Source: Glandiceps talaboti (Eukaryota > Hemichordata > Enteropneusta > Spengelidae). Taken from it: 64,000 nt of DNA. Both the position numbers and the translations under genes were made by a program. Under the pieces are notes generated by a model. That model saw only the letters and a list, made by a program, of their open reading frames with translations, ran no database searches and was not told the DNA's origin. Position 1 is the first letter of the stretch. Each line of letters starts with the position of its first letter. The DNA is taken from assembly GCF_964340395.1 (NCBI RefSeq), contig NC_135550.1, positions 28,177,676-28,241,675 on the forward strand, given 5' to 3'. Of this stretch, positions 26,012-36,414 are shown piece after piece.

Positions 26012-27280
26012 AATAAATATTAAAAAGTGTCTGTGATATGCAGAAAATGGCTATATTTCAATAATTAACACTGAAGGTTAAAGGTCAAGGGCTCAAAAGA
26101 AATTTGAAATGGAGTCTCTGTCTAAAAGTTTTTGAGTTATGCGGTAAATCATAATTGTTCACCACAAATATGGCCATCATTTAGTAAAAGTCATGAGCAC
26201 CCAAGGTACTGTAGGTGTATATTCTCTTGCTATGCATTGCCTTTAGACATGATCTTAAAAGAAATAGGCCACATATAAATGCTAGAGACAGCCTGCAATA
26301 TGCAAGAAACTGTGGGATTTTGATCATTGACCCTGAAGGCCAAGGCCAAGGTCAAAGGTTAATGTGCAAAGCGAAAGCTTCCATAAAGTATATTTGGTTA
26401 GACACTTGAATGGAGTTTCTATGCATTAGAGTTTTTTAATTATGCAGTAATAAATTGATTTGTTACTCTAAATATAGCTGCCATTCAGTAAAAAGTGATT
26501 TGAGTACCAAAAGTAGTTGCATAATTATGTATTTCAGTTCTATATTATATTTGAACATGACTTAAAAGAAATTAGCAGCAAATAAATACCACAAAGTGTC
26601 TGTGATAGGCAAAAATGACTTGATTTTGATAATTGACGAGATCAATGTGTTAAAAGAAAGCTTGTACTTGTAATAGGAGGGTAGACACTTGAATGGAATC
26701 TCTGTCTACATGTATTCCAGTTTTTTAGTTTTACAATAAATATTGATTTTTAAAGTGGCCATATGGATGAGAATTTGGTATTTATTTTGGATTTTTATTT
26801 GATAAAACAGCTTCACTATGTTTTTCAACTTGACAAAATAATGTGAAATAACATATATCAAGTCCATGTTCACATCTCAATAAACTGCAAAACGCTAAAC
26901 AATGTGTAAAATGTTTGTTATTGTACGTACAATAACAAACTTTTTACACTTTTTGCATCTTTTTGTAATGTATTGAGTTATGAACATTGACTTGGTATAG
27001 GTTATTTCACATTATTTTTTCAAGTAGAAAAACATAGTGAAGCTGTTTTATAAAATAAAATCCAAAATAAATACCAAATTCTCATCCATATGGCCACTTT
27101 AACAACAAATATGGCTGTCATTTGGTCAAATTTGCATATGTCGCAAAACAATGTGACATGTATATGTCCCATATGAAATATTACATTTGTGCCAGGTTTG
27201 AAAGAAATTGTGCATGTCTAAAAAATGACGTATTATGGATGGATGAAGAGACGGACAGAGCTCCATCAGGAGACTAAATA
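26012..27280 (+). repeat. interspersed repeat family A, copy 3 (internally triplicated, interrupted)
   Basis: Three successive degenerate segments each contain a GATATGCAGAAAATGG-like word, a TTGACCCTGAAGGCCAAGG-like run and an ACAAATATGGC(C/T)(A/G)TCATT block (starts near 26027, 26286, 26595). The third is split by the foldback element at 26751-27101. The 3' end (27103-27280) carries TGCATATGTC, ACATTTGTGCCAGGTTTGAA and GGACAGAGCTCC, as in other copies. The plus ORF 26215-26409 lies inside and is a shadow. Confidence 0.7.
26751..27101. mobile_element. ~350-bp foldback MITE, nearly perfect palindrome
   Basis: The outer arms start TAAAGTGGCCATATGGATGA and are mirrored exactly at the right end. 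The two ~175-nt arms match at roughly nine positions in ten up to the centre TTGTAC|GTACAA (26926/26927), with no spacer. The element sits between TTAA (26750-26753) and TTAA (27099-27102); the inner TA pair fits equally well. It could therefore be a TTAA-inserting (piggyBac-like) or TA-inserting (Tc1/mariner-like) MITE. It has no ORF. Such an arm, if transcribed, would form a long hairpin RNA. Confidence 0.88.
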
Positions 27281-27284
27281 ATCT

Positions 27285-28465
27285 TCATTCAAAGATAAAT
27301 ACAAAATGTACATTTAAAAGTTTAATGGTATTCAAATGGCAAGAAGTTGGTATTTTGAAGAAATCTTGTAAATATATGTAACATTTGTCATATATTAGGT
27401 TAGTGGAACATTTAGATCATCCAAACAAACATACATAGTATGAAATATGAGTCATTCATATGCCCCCCCAAAAACCAGGATATGTTTTGTTTCATGCTTA
27501 TAAAAAACAGATTTATTATTGTATGTTACACAGCTGTACAGTTCAACAGTATTAGTATTTTCATTATGTATTTAAATGCAATCTTTCATTAAATAAATTT
27601 CTCCTTGAGAATACATTGTATTGTGTGTAACAGCTTGAGTGTATGTGTCAATCATGAGGTCATCAAATAATAGTGTTCTGGGGATATCATCTCTCTTCTT
27701 ACCTAGGTGACAGACGAGGTCATCAACATCTAATTCTTTCTATTATCTGACAACATTTTGATAACAAGCTTGCCTCTTTCACCTTCTATTGATCACACTA
27801 TTCACAATGATCACCCTTTGAGTTAGGCATGCAAAGATTTCATGTCATGAAAAAATTTAGCAAAATGTTACTGTTGTATTAAATCAAATAGCAATATAAA
27901 TTTTTCTTTGTGCAGGCTCTGTTGATGTTTAGCTTGCTACATCCAAACCTACTGTGAATGTCTTTTAACACATGATGTGATTTTGCATTTTTACATTGGA
28001 TACTCTTGAGGATGTTATTTATTCAGACAGCAGGGATTAAATTATACTTCACACTTGCCTTATCTCAATTACCATAACCAAGGTTGTTGTATCTTCAAAT
28101 ATATCTTTATGTTTATTACACTCAATGTGTGGGAATTACACCCAGACAGCAACTGTCTCATTTCATTCTCATCATTTCAACACAAATTGTTAGGATACTC
28201 TATCATTTCTTACTATCATTTGTCATCTAATAGTAAGTTTAGAACAAAGCTTAAAGTCTTTCACAATTCAAAGTTATTTAGTAATTCCAGTAATCATGGG
28301 TAACCATCACAGACCATTGAATAATCATTTTGACAGGTACTTGAAATAAACAGTAAATAACAAGATTCGGCCAACATCAATGGAATATATTGCAGATACA
28401 AGATGCTCAACAATATTCCTTGTATAACCTACATACTGTACTAGTTATTATACATCAACTGTCTC
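27285..28465. other. unassigned stretch
   Basis: No gene is supported. A 37-nt minus-strand exon-like segment 27703-27739 (donor TAG|GTAAGA, reading KELDVDDLVCHL) lies in a frame that stays open for 54 codons across the donor. The module TTGATGACCTC occurs twice within it (on the plus strand GAGGTCATCAA near 27656 and 27716). The open frame may therefore reflect a small duplication and not coding. Confidence 0.5.
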
Positions 28466-28467
28466 CA

Positions 28468-29125
28468 ATCTCGCATTCTGATTGGTCGAGAGCCCTGCAG
28501 ATATGGAGGCGTATTTTTCACCAACAGCCATATTTTTGTGTGTTGTATCATGTGATCACTGCAAGTCCCCTTGTAAACAAACCTAACAGACAACTAGAAA
28601 TCAAGCTAGCCAAATTCATTGTCAACCATACAAAATATCATCATTGTATATAATGTAACTAGTTTTTGAACTGTATGTTTTGTGTCACAGGAAAATTGTC
28701 AAAAATTCAACTACAGAATGGCAAAAGTCCAGTGACGGATGGCAAATGCACAGTCGTCATGTGATCGTAAAGACGAATTTCTAAATTTATGAACGATATC
28801 AAAATTACTGCCACTGAATGATATGCAAATAGTAAACATTAGGCATTCTACAGAGCAAATGTGCATTCTGCTTAGGAAATAAAGTTTCACAACTGTCATA
28901 AACAACTACATTGCAGTCATCAGAGAGGTGTGTGATACTACACTCAACAGTATAATGCAGAAGTGAGTTTATTTTGAAATGAAACAGAATTTTTAGAAAT
29001 TCAAAAATACATTCATAGTCGCATGTGATGTATAAGTATGTTATTTGCCAAATACTGTTCCAAATCTAATCGTCCAAATTTTTTCGCTATAACGGCTTGC
29101 CTCCAGCTCGCCGCCCTTACCGGAA
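28468..29125. repeat. possible degenerate mobile element with locally higher CpG
   Basis: The segment starts with CATTCTGATTGGTCGAGAGC and ends with a GC-rich cluster CGGCTTGCCTCCAGCTCGCC near 29092-29111. CpG dinucleotides are more frequent across it (28483, 28732, 28754, 29070-29120) than in the flanks. The composition contrast at both ends suggests an insertion, but I find no clear inverted repeats or target duplication, and there is no ORF of a known family. Confidence 0.3.
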
Positions 29126-29129
29126 AAAT

Positions 29130-32100
29130 GACCTCTCACAGCAAGAAATGGAACGGTATTTGGTTATTATTTTCATAACCATACTGTACAGGTCATTATT
29201 TTCAAATATATCGGGATATAAAGTTTTATCATTCTCTACATCACATTTGACATGGCATCACAACTGGGTCTACAATTGCTCAGTGATAAAACAATATTTC
29301 AATTGCATATTGGTATTCTCATGAATGAAAATTCTTTTCAATTGGTGACAATATCCAAATGTGAAATTCATACAAATTAGATATATTTCCAAACCTTTAT
29401 GACCTAACTTATATGATTATTTATAAAACATGTTGCCTTAACGAATATGTTCATTATTCACAATTTGGCTATATGATACATCAAAAAATCTAGCATATGG
29501 TATGAAATACACGTATTTCAATATTATTGATTCAGGATATTCTAGTGGCAAGTCATAGACACTTGTCTTGAATGAATCCTGTAAAATCATTGAACAAGTT
29601 GGTGTGTTTGCACCTGACCATATTCCCAGCCTTGTTATCATTCAGCCCTGTTCTCAGTATCAAGCTTTTCTGCCTTAATTAACATTTCTTCCATTCCTGT
29701 GTTTAATTCAGAAAAAAAACTTAAAATGACGACAGAGCGCTTTCCTGAAAGGAAAAGACAAAGAGAAAAAATGTTGACTTTAGCAAGCCAATATGATGAA
29801 GAGCAGAATTAAACATAATGCACACAAGAAATGATTCAATACATCTGAGAGACATATTCATCATGTAGCCATGTATACACAGTATCTGTATACACTTACT
29901 GAACCACCTACGGGAAGCAGCTGCAGTCTGTGCAAGGATGTCCTAACACAATGATACATCCTTCATCAAATAGCAGATTCAGCAAATAATGACATAAATA
30001 AATATATGCATCAGAACTCTGGTGATTGTTTTATTTCAGAGTGAAGCAAAAGAAAACAGGATCTCCTCCTCATGACAACAACAGATCATTAATACACTGT
30101 ATAACTAATCAAAACAAATGATGATAGAATGTCTTGAAAGGGCAACTCTTTACCCTTTACTAATTACATGCGAATTGATACTGACCTGAGATGGCACTTT
30201 CAATTGATTAGTATTCTCTAGGTGATCAAGAGCAAAGTAACTTGAAACATTTAATAACTAGCCACTTGAGTGATTACACAATATGTAACCACAGTACTGA
30301 AAAAGATATTATTCAATATCATTCCATATTCAGAATGGAATACTTTGCCAGATGTACAATGTCATGTACTTTAATGTGAACTATCAGTCTATCTAATGGA
30401 GTTGCGTGGCTGCTCAATAATCAGGTACTTTCTAAGAATATAGCACATTTAAAAAAAAATATATATATATTTTGAAGTAATTTGATAAATTTCATTTTTG
30501 ATAATGATTGACAATGTACATTAAAAGGCATAAAAGAAATGATGCTGTGTGCATATTTGTACCAATGGAAATGATATATATGTACAGTCAAGGTACACTG
30601 TACCGTACAATGGCTTCTACAAAGGTGCTTTGAAACTTTTTAGCTCATATACTTAAAAGGTAATGTACATTTTTGAAGTGCGCATGGACTCTTAATTCCT
30701 ATCTCCACTAGGAGCCAGGATAGTTTGATGTCTGATGTCAACTGCTAACATCCTAACCGTTCTTGATCAATTTGACATCCATAAGTAGTCTCAAGAAATC
30801 CAAAAGTGCATAATGACACTAGGTTGTAGCCATCCTACACATATATGTAATCTAAAACTATGTATGATGAGTAATCAATGCTTAAAGCTGTACTTGCTTC
30901 AACTAAAATATGTTTTGAAAAAACTTTGTTAGGTACAATAACTTACTCATAATCAGACACCATGAACATGCCTGAAATAATGCATGTATTAATTCATGGA
31001 GTGGAAGTCATGGTGTCAACCAAGAAATTGAATAATTGCTATTCATGAGCAAATTAATTTTGAATTCTTTTTTTAAAACTAAATTCAGTGTCTTCATTCT
31101 TCATACAATACAATAGGTTTCATAGACAAGGGGAGTGTGGAAAGTCTAGTTTCTGGCATAAGTCTGTCACTATTATGAGGCAACATCTCAATTGCATTGT
31201 ATCTTCTGTGTGGCCTTACCTAACTGTGTAGCATCTATAATTGATCAAGAATACATAGTAAAAGCTTTTGAGAACTCAAGTAACAGTTCTTACATTATCA
31301 TTATGTACTTTAACCAGCTTCAGCAACAAAAACACTATTGACGCCTAACAGCCAATTCATTAAATATTGATATTAATTGGTAGTTTATCAGACGATTTTC
31401 TGGTGCATTAAATACTCACGTATAACATTGATCTCTAATACCTAAAAGTAACATCAAACACATTGTAGGCAAACACAAACAAAACTTCTGTGGACAAACA
31501 GAGACTCTACAGAGTAAAAAAAAGTTCAATTTTAACATATCAGTCATATCGTTCTCTCATGCACATCCTACTATAACATACAACACACACTGAATGCAAT
31601 ACCCTTAACATTCATGTTTTTACAGCAAAGTACGTTTTAGAATTTCTCCATTCTTAAACTCCTCGAGGTGAAAAATTGGTATTCTTTTCAATACATTCAC
31701 TGTGGTTTGACAAAGAATGCAATTAAAGATGTAGGTAGCTATTAAACCATGCATCATTGTGCGCTATATAGCTGCAAATATATACATGCACAATACAACC
31801 ATACAACAGAGCCATTTGTTCAACAATATCATGAAAGTATAGAATTTTGCCATAATTTCAATTTCCATTTCTATGAGATTAAACAGTAAATTTGCAGACA
31901 CAGCTGTAGGATGGGACAAAAAGATGAACGATAAAGGAATACTATGATTAAAGTGTCTGATATAGAGGAAAATGTCAAACATATGGCCCACTTCTAGTAC
32001 ATTATTTTCATTTCAATGAGATTCCACATGACAGCACAATCAAGCAAATATGGAAATAAATGGCAACTTAATATTGAAATTAGAGTTATTCTTTTCACAC

Positions 32101-32685
32101 TTTTCAATATGGTAGAGACAATTTCAATGAAATATCTTTAGACTAACATTTCATCATGAAATAAATTTACAACCATTTCAGAATACTTCTTCTCTCTTTT
32201 TACATAGAATGCTGTAATCCTTCTTTGGAAACCAGTTGAAGGGATTGCTAATGTGAGCATGTCTTCATGAAAGACATAGTCTCAACCACAACTTTAACAG
32301 ACACTTTTGAGCTTTTCAACAGTCATAGATAAGGCAAAGAAAATTTAGCAAAAGACACTTAAAGTGACTTATATACAATTGTCAGTTAACTGGCATGTAT
32401 TGCAATAGCAGACATATACATTACACTGTCTCTCTCACTATAAGGACGAGAATAACTTAAGATAACAAAAATGTGATATATTTCATGGAATATGAAATAA
32501 TAACATTATATTTAATAATATAATAACATATTTAAATAACACTAATTGTACAAATAAGGCTTCAAATCATCTTCATCTGAAAAATGTATTGAATTATGAA
32601 TATCATGATTTCATTTAAGTCAATGCTTTTTATATAATAATGGCAAAGACAAACAAACATTTGTATCAAAACATCTCTCCTTACA
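29130..32685. other. unassigned stretch with clustered exon-like segments
   Basis: No confident gene. On the minus strand there are segments 29513-29578 (acceptor TTTTACAG good, donor TAC|GTGTAT weak), 29638-29744 (acceptor CTTTTCCTTTCAG excellent; the frame ends in TGA with no GT donor; a GC donor AAG|GCAGAA at 29674 would fit), 29900-29942 (donor TCA|GTAAGT), 30186-30217 (acceptor ATCACCTAG, donor CAG|GTCAGT), 30947-30971 and 31420-31515 (donor TAC|GTGAGT). Phases agree for 30947 to 29900, but the joins to the left and right are not resolved. A short AT tract lies at about 30460-30470. Confidence 0.4.
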
Positions 32686-32691
32686 AGAGGT

Positions 32692-32890
32692 AAAATAGCT
32701 AGATTTTGATATTTAACCCCAATGGTCAAGGTCAAGGTCAAATCTAGTGATAATAGCAAAAAGGTCATATAAAATAATACAAGGTAGACATTTACATTAA
32801 TTTTGTGTTGTGTATTACTATTACCAAGCTATTTCACATAAGATAAATTTTGATGGAAAAAAATGGCCATCATTCACTCAAATTAGATAT
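32692..32890 (+). repeat. interspersed repeat family A, copy 4 (5' part)
   Basis: It contains a GATTTTGATATTTAACCCCAATGG run leading into TCAAGGTCAAGGTCA (32726-32740) and later AAAATGGCCATCATTCACTC, as in the 5' halves of copies 1 and 3. The 3' half is missing or too diverged to see. The minus ORF 32562-32768 overlaps it. Confidence 0.6.
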
Positions 32891-32894
32891 GCTT

Positions 32895-33755
32895 GCAGCT
32901 GAAGTGATGTGCTTCTCACCATTGAATGTCAATGCAAGGGCATAAACTCATTCCTATGTCCTTGCTTTCGAGAAGCTGAAAACCCCCCTAATATCTCCGT
33001 TTTGGTTTAGTTTCTCAAAGCCCAGAAATGATTATCATGAGTATTAAATGCTCATACTACTAACATAAAATCAAAACAAAATAACAGTTTCAAATGCATG
33101 CTACAAAAGTAAACTTGACACAGCATGTGAAAGTATTGCTTTGTATACAACAAGTCAAACAGATGTAACGAACAGTTTGACCTCTACACAATATGGGAAA
33201 TTTGATTTTCCTGAATAACTGCTTCTCAGCAATTATGTGTATTTATCAGGGTGTACTTCCATAAGAATATTAACTAATATATGCTATAAACTAAATTACC
33301 CTTTATTTCTCTTGTATATCTGATCTTTTTTTAAATCTTTTATTTTATTTATTTGTTTCCTGTATGTACCATGCCAGACATTTTACGGGTAAATAAGGAC
33401 AGGCATGGATTACACCACTTCATGTTTATTTTTTACTTTTAAATAAGAATTGAGTATAATTCAAGTCTCCAACATGAGTATACACAATAAACATTCTTCA
33501 CTATTATATTTGCATTGAAAGGATGACATGCTTGTTCATAGCCCAGTGTCATAGCCCATCACAAAGACAGAAACCACAGACTTATAATTGGCACACAGTG
33601 ATAGTCTTCTAAGTTCTAGTGAAAACAACGTGATTGTCTTGCAGTTGAATTATTAATATGATCATAGCAAACCTAACAATGCATAATTTCATACAAAACT
33701 TAACGATTATAGTACAAAGTTCGTACCAATGTCATCATTTATCTTTGCTATTGAA
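32895..33755. other. nothing recognised
   Basis: Plain AT-rich sequence. I see no ORF, RNA or repeat structure that I can support. Confidence 0.6.
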
Positions 33756-33756
33756 C

Positions 33757-33913
33757 ATGGCAGTTTAAGTTATTAGGTTAAACTTCATATTGCACCAAAA
33801 TTTAATTAGCTTATCAAAGCTTTCGCCAGGTATCCACCATGGCTTGGTGCAATACGAAGTTTAACCCATTAACTTTTGCACAGATGAGCTTTCATCATAC
33901 TATGGCAGTTTAA
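33757..33913. repeat. inverted repeat inside a 12-bp direct repeat
   Basis: Two 31-nt arms (33768-33798 and 33844-33874) are inverted copies with about three mismatches; the core is GGTTAAACTTC..TTGCACCAA and the loop is 45 nt. The whole is bracketed by direct repeats ATGGCAGTTTAA at 33757-33768 and 33902-33913. This could be a short foldback insertion with a 12-bp target duplication, but the inverted arms do not reach the right-hand duplication, so the boundaries are uncertain. Confidence 0.55.
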
Positions 33914-33914
33914 A

Positions 33915-34825
33915 CAAGCTACATGAAAAATAACGGTCAATTAGAATTTTCAGCCCAGTTTGGCAGTACATTGGAGATTTCCTCTTGATGTTTGATTTTG
34001 ATCTGGAAGAGACTGAAATACCAGCACCTTACATGTAAAATCTGAATATAAATCTGTCAGCAACAAAAACAAGAATGAGAATAATTACTATACCCGGGAA
34101 TAATGGTTACTTTGACAGATTAACATAATTTGAATGCGTTTGGCACAGCTGCAAAGCTCAGAAAGAGAAGGATAAATATGAACTAATTATAAGCAAACTT
34201 GAATAAGACCAGTCATTTTCAGTCAAATTTTTAATACTTCATACTGTCATATGTCCTTTCCAATCAATCTCATTACATACGGCCTTGCCTTACTTGATGC
34301 CTGTTACTTCATAACCTCAGCGGTCATACACTATAATATTTCTTCCTTCAGAAACTGGTCTTTCAGCCATCAAAATGTCCCTGTTTTTTGTGTCTGTATG
34401 ACAATTAAGTCTCAGAAAAAATGTAATTTACTAGTTGCACTTTATGATTCAGTGACAAAAGTGTTTGCAACATTAACATTCAGGTGTATATTGTACTACA
34501 AAATAATGATGTCAAGTTTCTAGGCTATATGTAGTACTCTAACATAGGAAACAATTCATGGTTTACGAGGTTAAAACCATAAATTACCTTACAAAATTTA
34601 CAGATTTCCTGTTTTTTTCAATGTTGGTCATCTAGAGATACTTTGCAGAGTTTATAGTACTCAATTTTCTTGCTAACAAGTACACAAACACTTACACGCA
34701 ATTTGTTAATTAATATCAGATTATAATGTCACTGTATTGAACAGAACTTGTATATCAAGGTGGTGTAATAATGTCATGAAGGTACTTAAAAAATGAAAGC
34801 ATCAGGCTATGATCATGGTCCATGT
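33915..34825. other. unassigned stretch
   Basis: A 44-nt minus-strand exon-like segment lies at 34588-34631 (acceptor GTATCTCTAG, donor AAG|GTAATT, translation starts MTNIEKNRKS). A 21-nt segment lies at 34033-34053 with a strong acceptor (TTGTTGCTGACAG). Both are too short to trust. The plus ORF 34251-34523 (90 codons) has no recognisable motif. Confidence 0.45.
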
Positions 34826-34829
34826 AACA

Positions 34830-35345
34830 TTCTTTCTGACAAAGTCATCCTGTCCAAACTGTCCAAACTGTGTGAGACCATGATATCAACATACCATGTT
34901 ACACTAAATCTGACAAAGTCATCCTGTCCAAACTGTGTGAGACCATGATTTCAACATACCATGTTACATTCAGTCTGGCAAAATCACCCTGTTCAAACTG
35001 TGCAAGACCATGATTTCAGATTACATTCAGTCCGACAAAGTCATCCTGTCCAAACTGTGTTAAACCATGTAATATTCAGTCTGATAAAGTCATCCTGTCC
35101 AAACTGTGTGAGACCATGATATCAACATACCATCATACATTATCAATCAATCAAACAATTTATATAGTGCCTGAATCCATTACTCAGAATGTTCAAAGGC
35201 ACTTTACAGGACACTAAGTCTGATACAATCATCCTGTCCAAAATGTGTCAGACTATGATTTCAACATACCATGTTACATTCAGTATGACAAAGTCATCCT
35301 GTCCAAAATGTGTCAGACCACGATTTCAACAGGCCATGTTGTTGC
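34830..35345. repeat. minisatellite, period ~50-77 bp, interrupted
   Basis: The unit core is CATCCTGTCCAAACTGTG, then AGACCATGATTTCAACATA, CCATGTTACATTCAG and TCTGACAAAGT. Units start near 34846, 34919, 34985, 35040, 35088, 35229 and 35294. The length varies by loss of the middle blocks, and a CTGTCCAAA micro-duplication occurs in the first unit. Between units five and six there is an unrelated insertion (35143-35210, listed). Confidence 0.8.
35143..35210 (-). mobile_element. retroposon 3'-end module (SINE/LINE tail)
   Basis: Read on the minus strand: CCTGTAAAGTGCCTTTGAA, about 20 nt of spacer, then GGCACTATATAAATTG and a tail of TTGATTGATTGA. The pattern AAAG(C/T)GC..GG(C/A)(G/A)C(T/A)ATATAAAT followed by a short-unit tail is a module I associate with 3' ends of metazoan SINEs and LINEs. 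That is from memory and not a search. The copy has no head here, so it is a 5'-truncated insertion in a minisatellite. Confidence 0.5.
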
Positions 35346-35349
35346 ATTC

Positions 35350-35862
35350 ATTCATATCATTGGACAGCTTTCCTATTGACCCTTACTTCAGCACAATACT
35401 TAATATATCATAGTCTGACTATTAAAATTAGTCTGACCAGCATATATATCATGATAACACAGATATTTCATTTCATCGACTGTTTCTATGACTTGAATGA
35501 ATATTTCTGTTGCATGTCACAGAATACTTGTGTATATACATAAGGATGAGTGGTTGAAGTATCAGGTACAATCCAATGCAGAAGCCACTTTATACAGTAC
35601 ATAGTAGATAAAGACTCTTAACACTGCTAGCATATACACAGAAAATTTAAAAACAAGCCTTCAGTCAAAGACGTAGCTCTCCCCAACTTGTGTGTAGTAT
35701 TGTGTAAGATGATTAGTGTTTTGGCAATTTTAACATGGAAATGCTTTGTTAGACTTTCCAGGTAGGCAAAATGTTTGTAGTGTTGGGTTTTCAGCATAAT
35801 TAGCGATAATATTTGGCCATCTTAAGTGTACAGCTAGAGTGTAACCCTTTTTCTCTCTTCAC
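35350..35862. other. nothing recognised
   Basis: Short overlapping plus ORFs at 35189-35543 run out of the minisatellite and have no family signature. The rest is plain sequence. Confidence 0.55.
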
Positions 35863-35867
35863 CTTGA

Positions 35868-36411
35868 AAATGTTTGTCAAGGTCAAAGGTCATTGTCTCA
35901 TTAAAAAGCTCATCATTGATAATCTTAGGATAGACGTTTGGAGATAAAAGGCAAAGTGTGTTTTTTTATCACAAATATCGCTGCCATTTTTGGTATACAG
36001 GTCAAGGTTATGAAATTAAGTCACTTGCATATGCCTCACAGTCAAACCTAAGTCATGATTAAAAATATTATCACATGAAATCTTTGATTCAAAAAGCTAT
36101 GAAGAAATCACAAATTTGGCTATTTGACCTTGAAGATGACTTTCAAGGTCAAGGCCAAGGTCTTAAAAAAAAGCTGAAACTAAACAACAAATATGACAGC
36201 CATTCGGCGATATTTGATTCAGTCAAAGTGACTTGCATATGTCTCCCATAGCATGTTACCTTTGTGTCTTTGGTTGAAATCAGTCGGTGCATGGCCAGAG
36301 ATAGAAAGGTGAACACATGCACAGATGGATGGATGGACAGATGGACAGACAGACACATGGACAGAACCCAACATATAAGCCCCCTCCGGGCAGTGCCCAT
36401 TGGGGACTAAA
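35868..36411 (+). repeat. interspersed repeat family A, copy 5 (best 3' end)
   Basis: It starts with TCAAGGTCAAAGGTCA (35877-35892) and has a second AAGGTCAAGGCCAAGGTC run at 36144-36161. It continues with ACTTGCATATGTCTCCC, GTTACCTTTGTGTC, a GGATGGATGGACAGATGGACAG tract (36328-36360) and the terminus CCCCCTCCGGGCAGTGCCCA with TTGGGGACTAAAAA. Minus ORFs 36149-36400 and 36219-36518 are shadows of it. Confidence 0.75.
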
Positions 36412-36414
36412 AAC

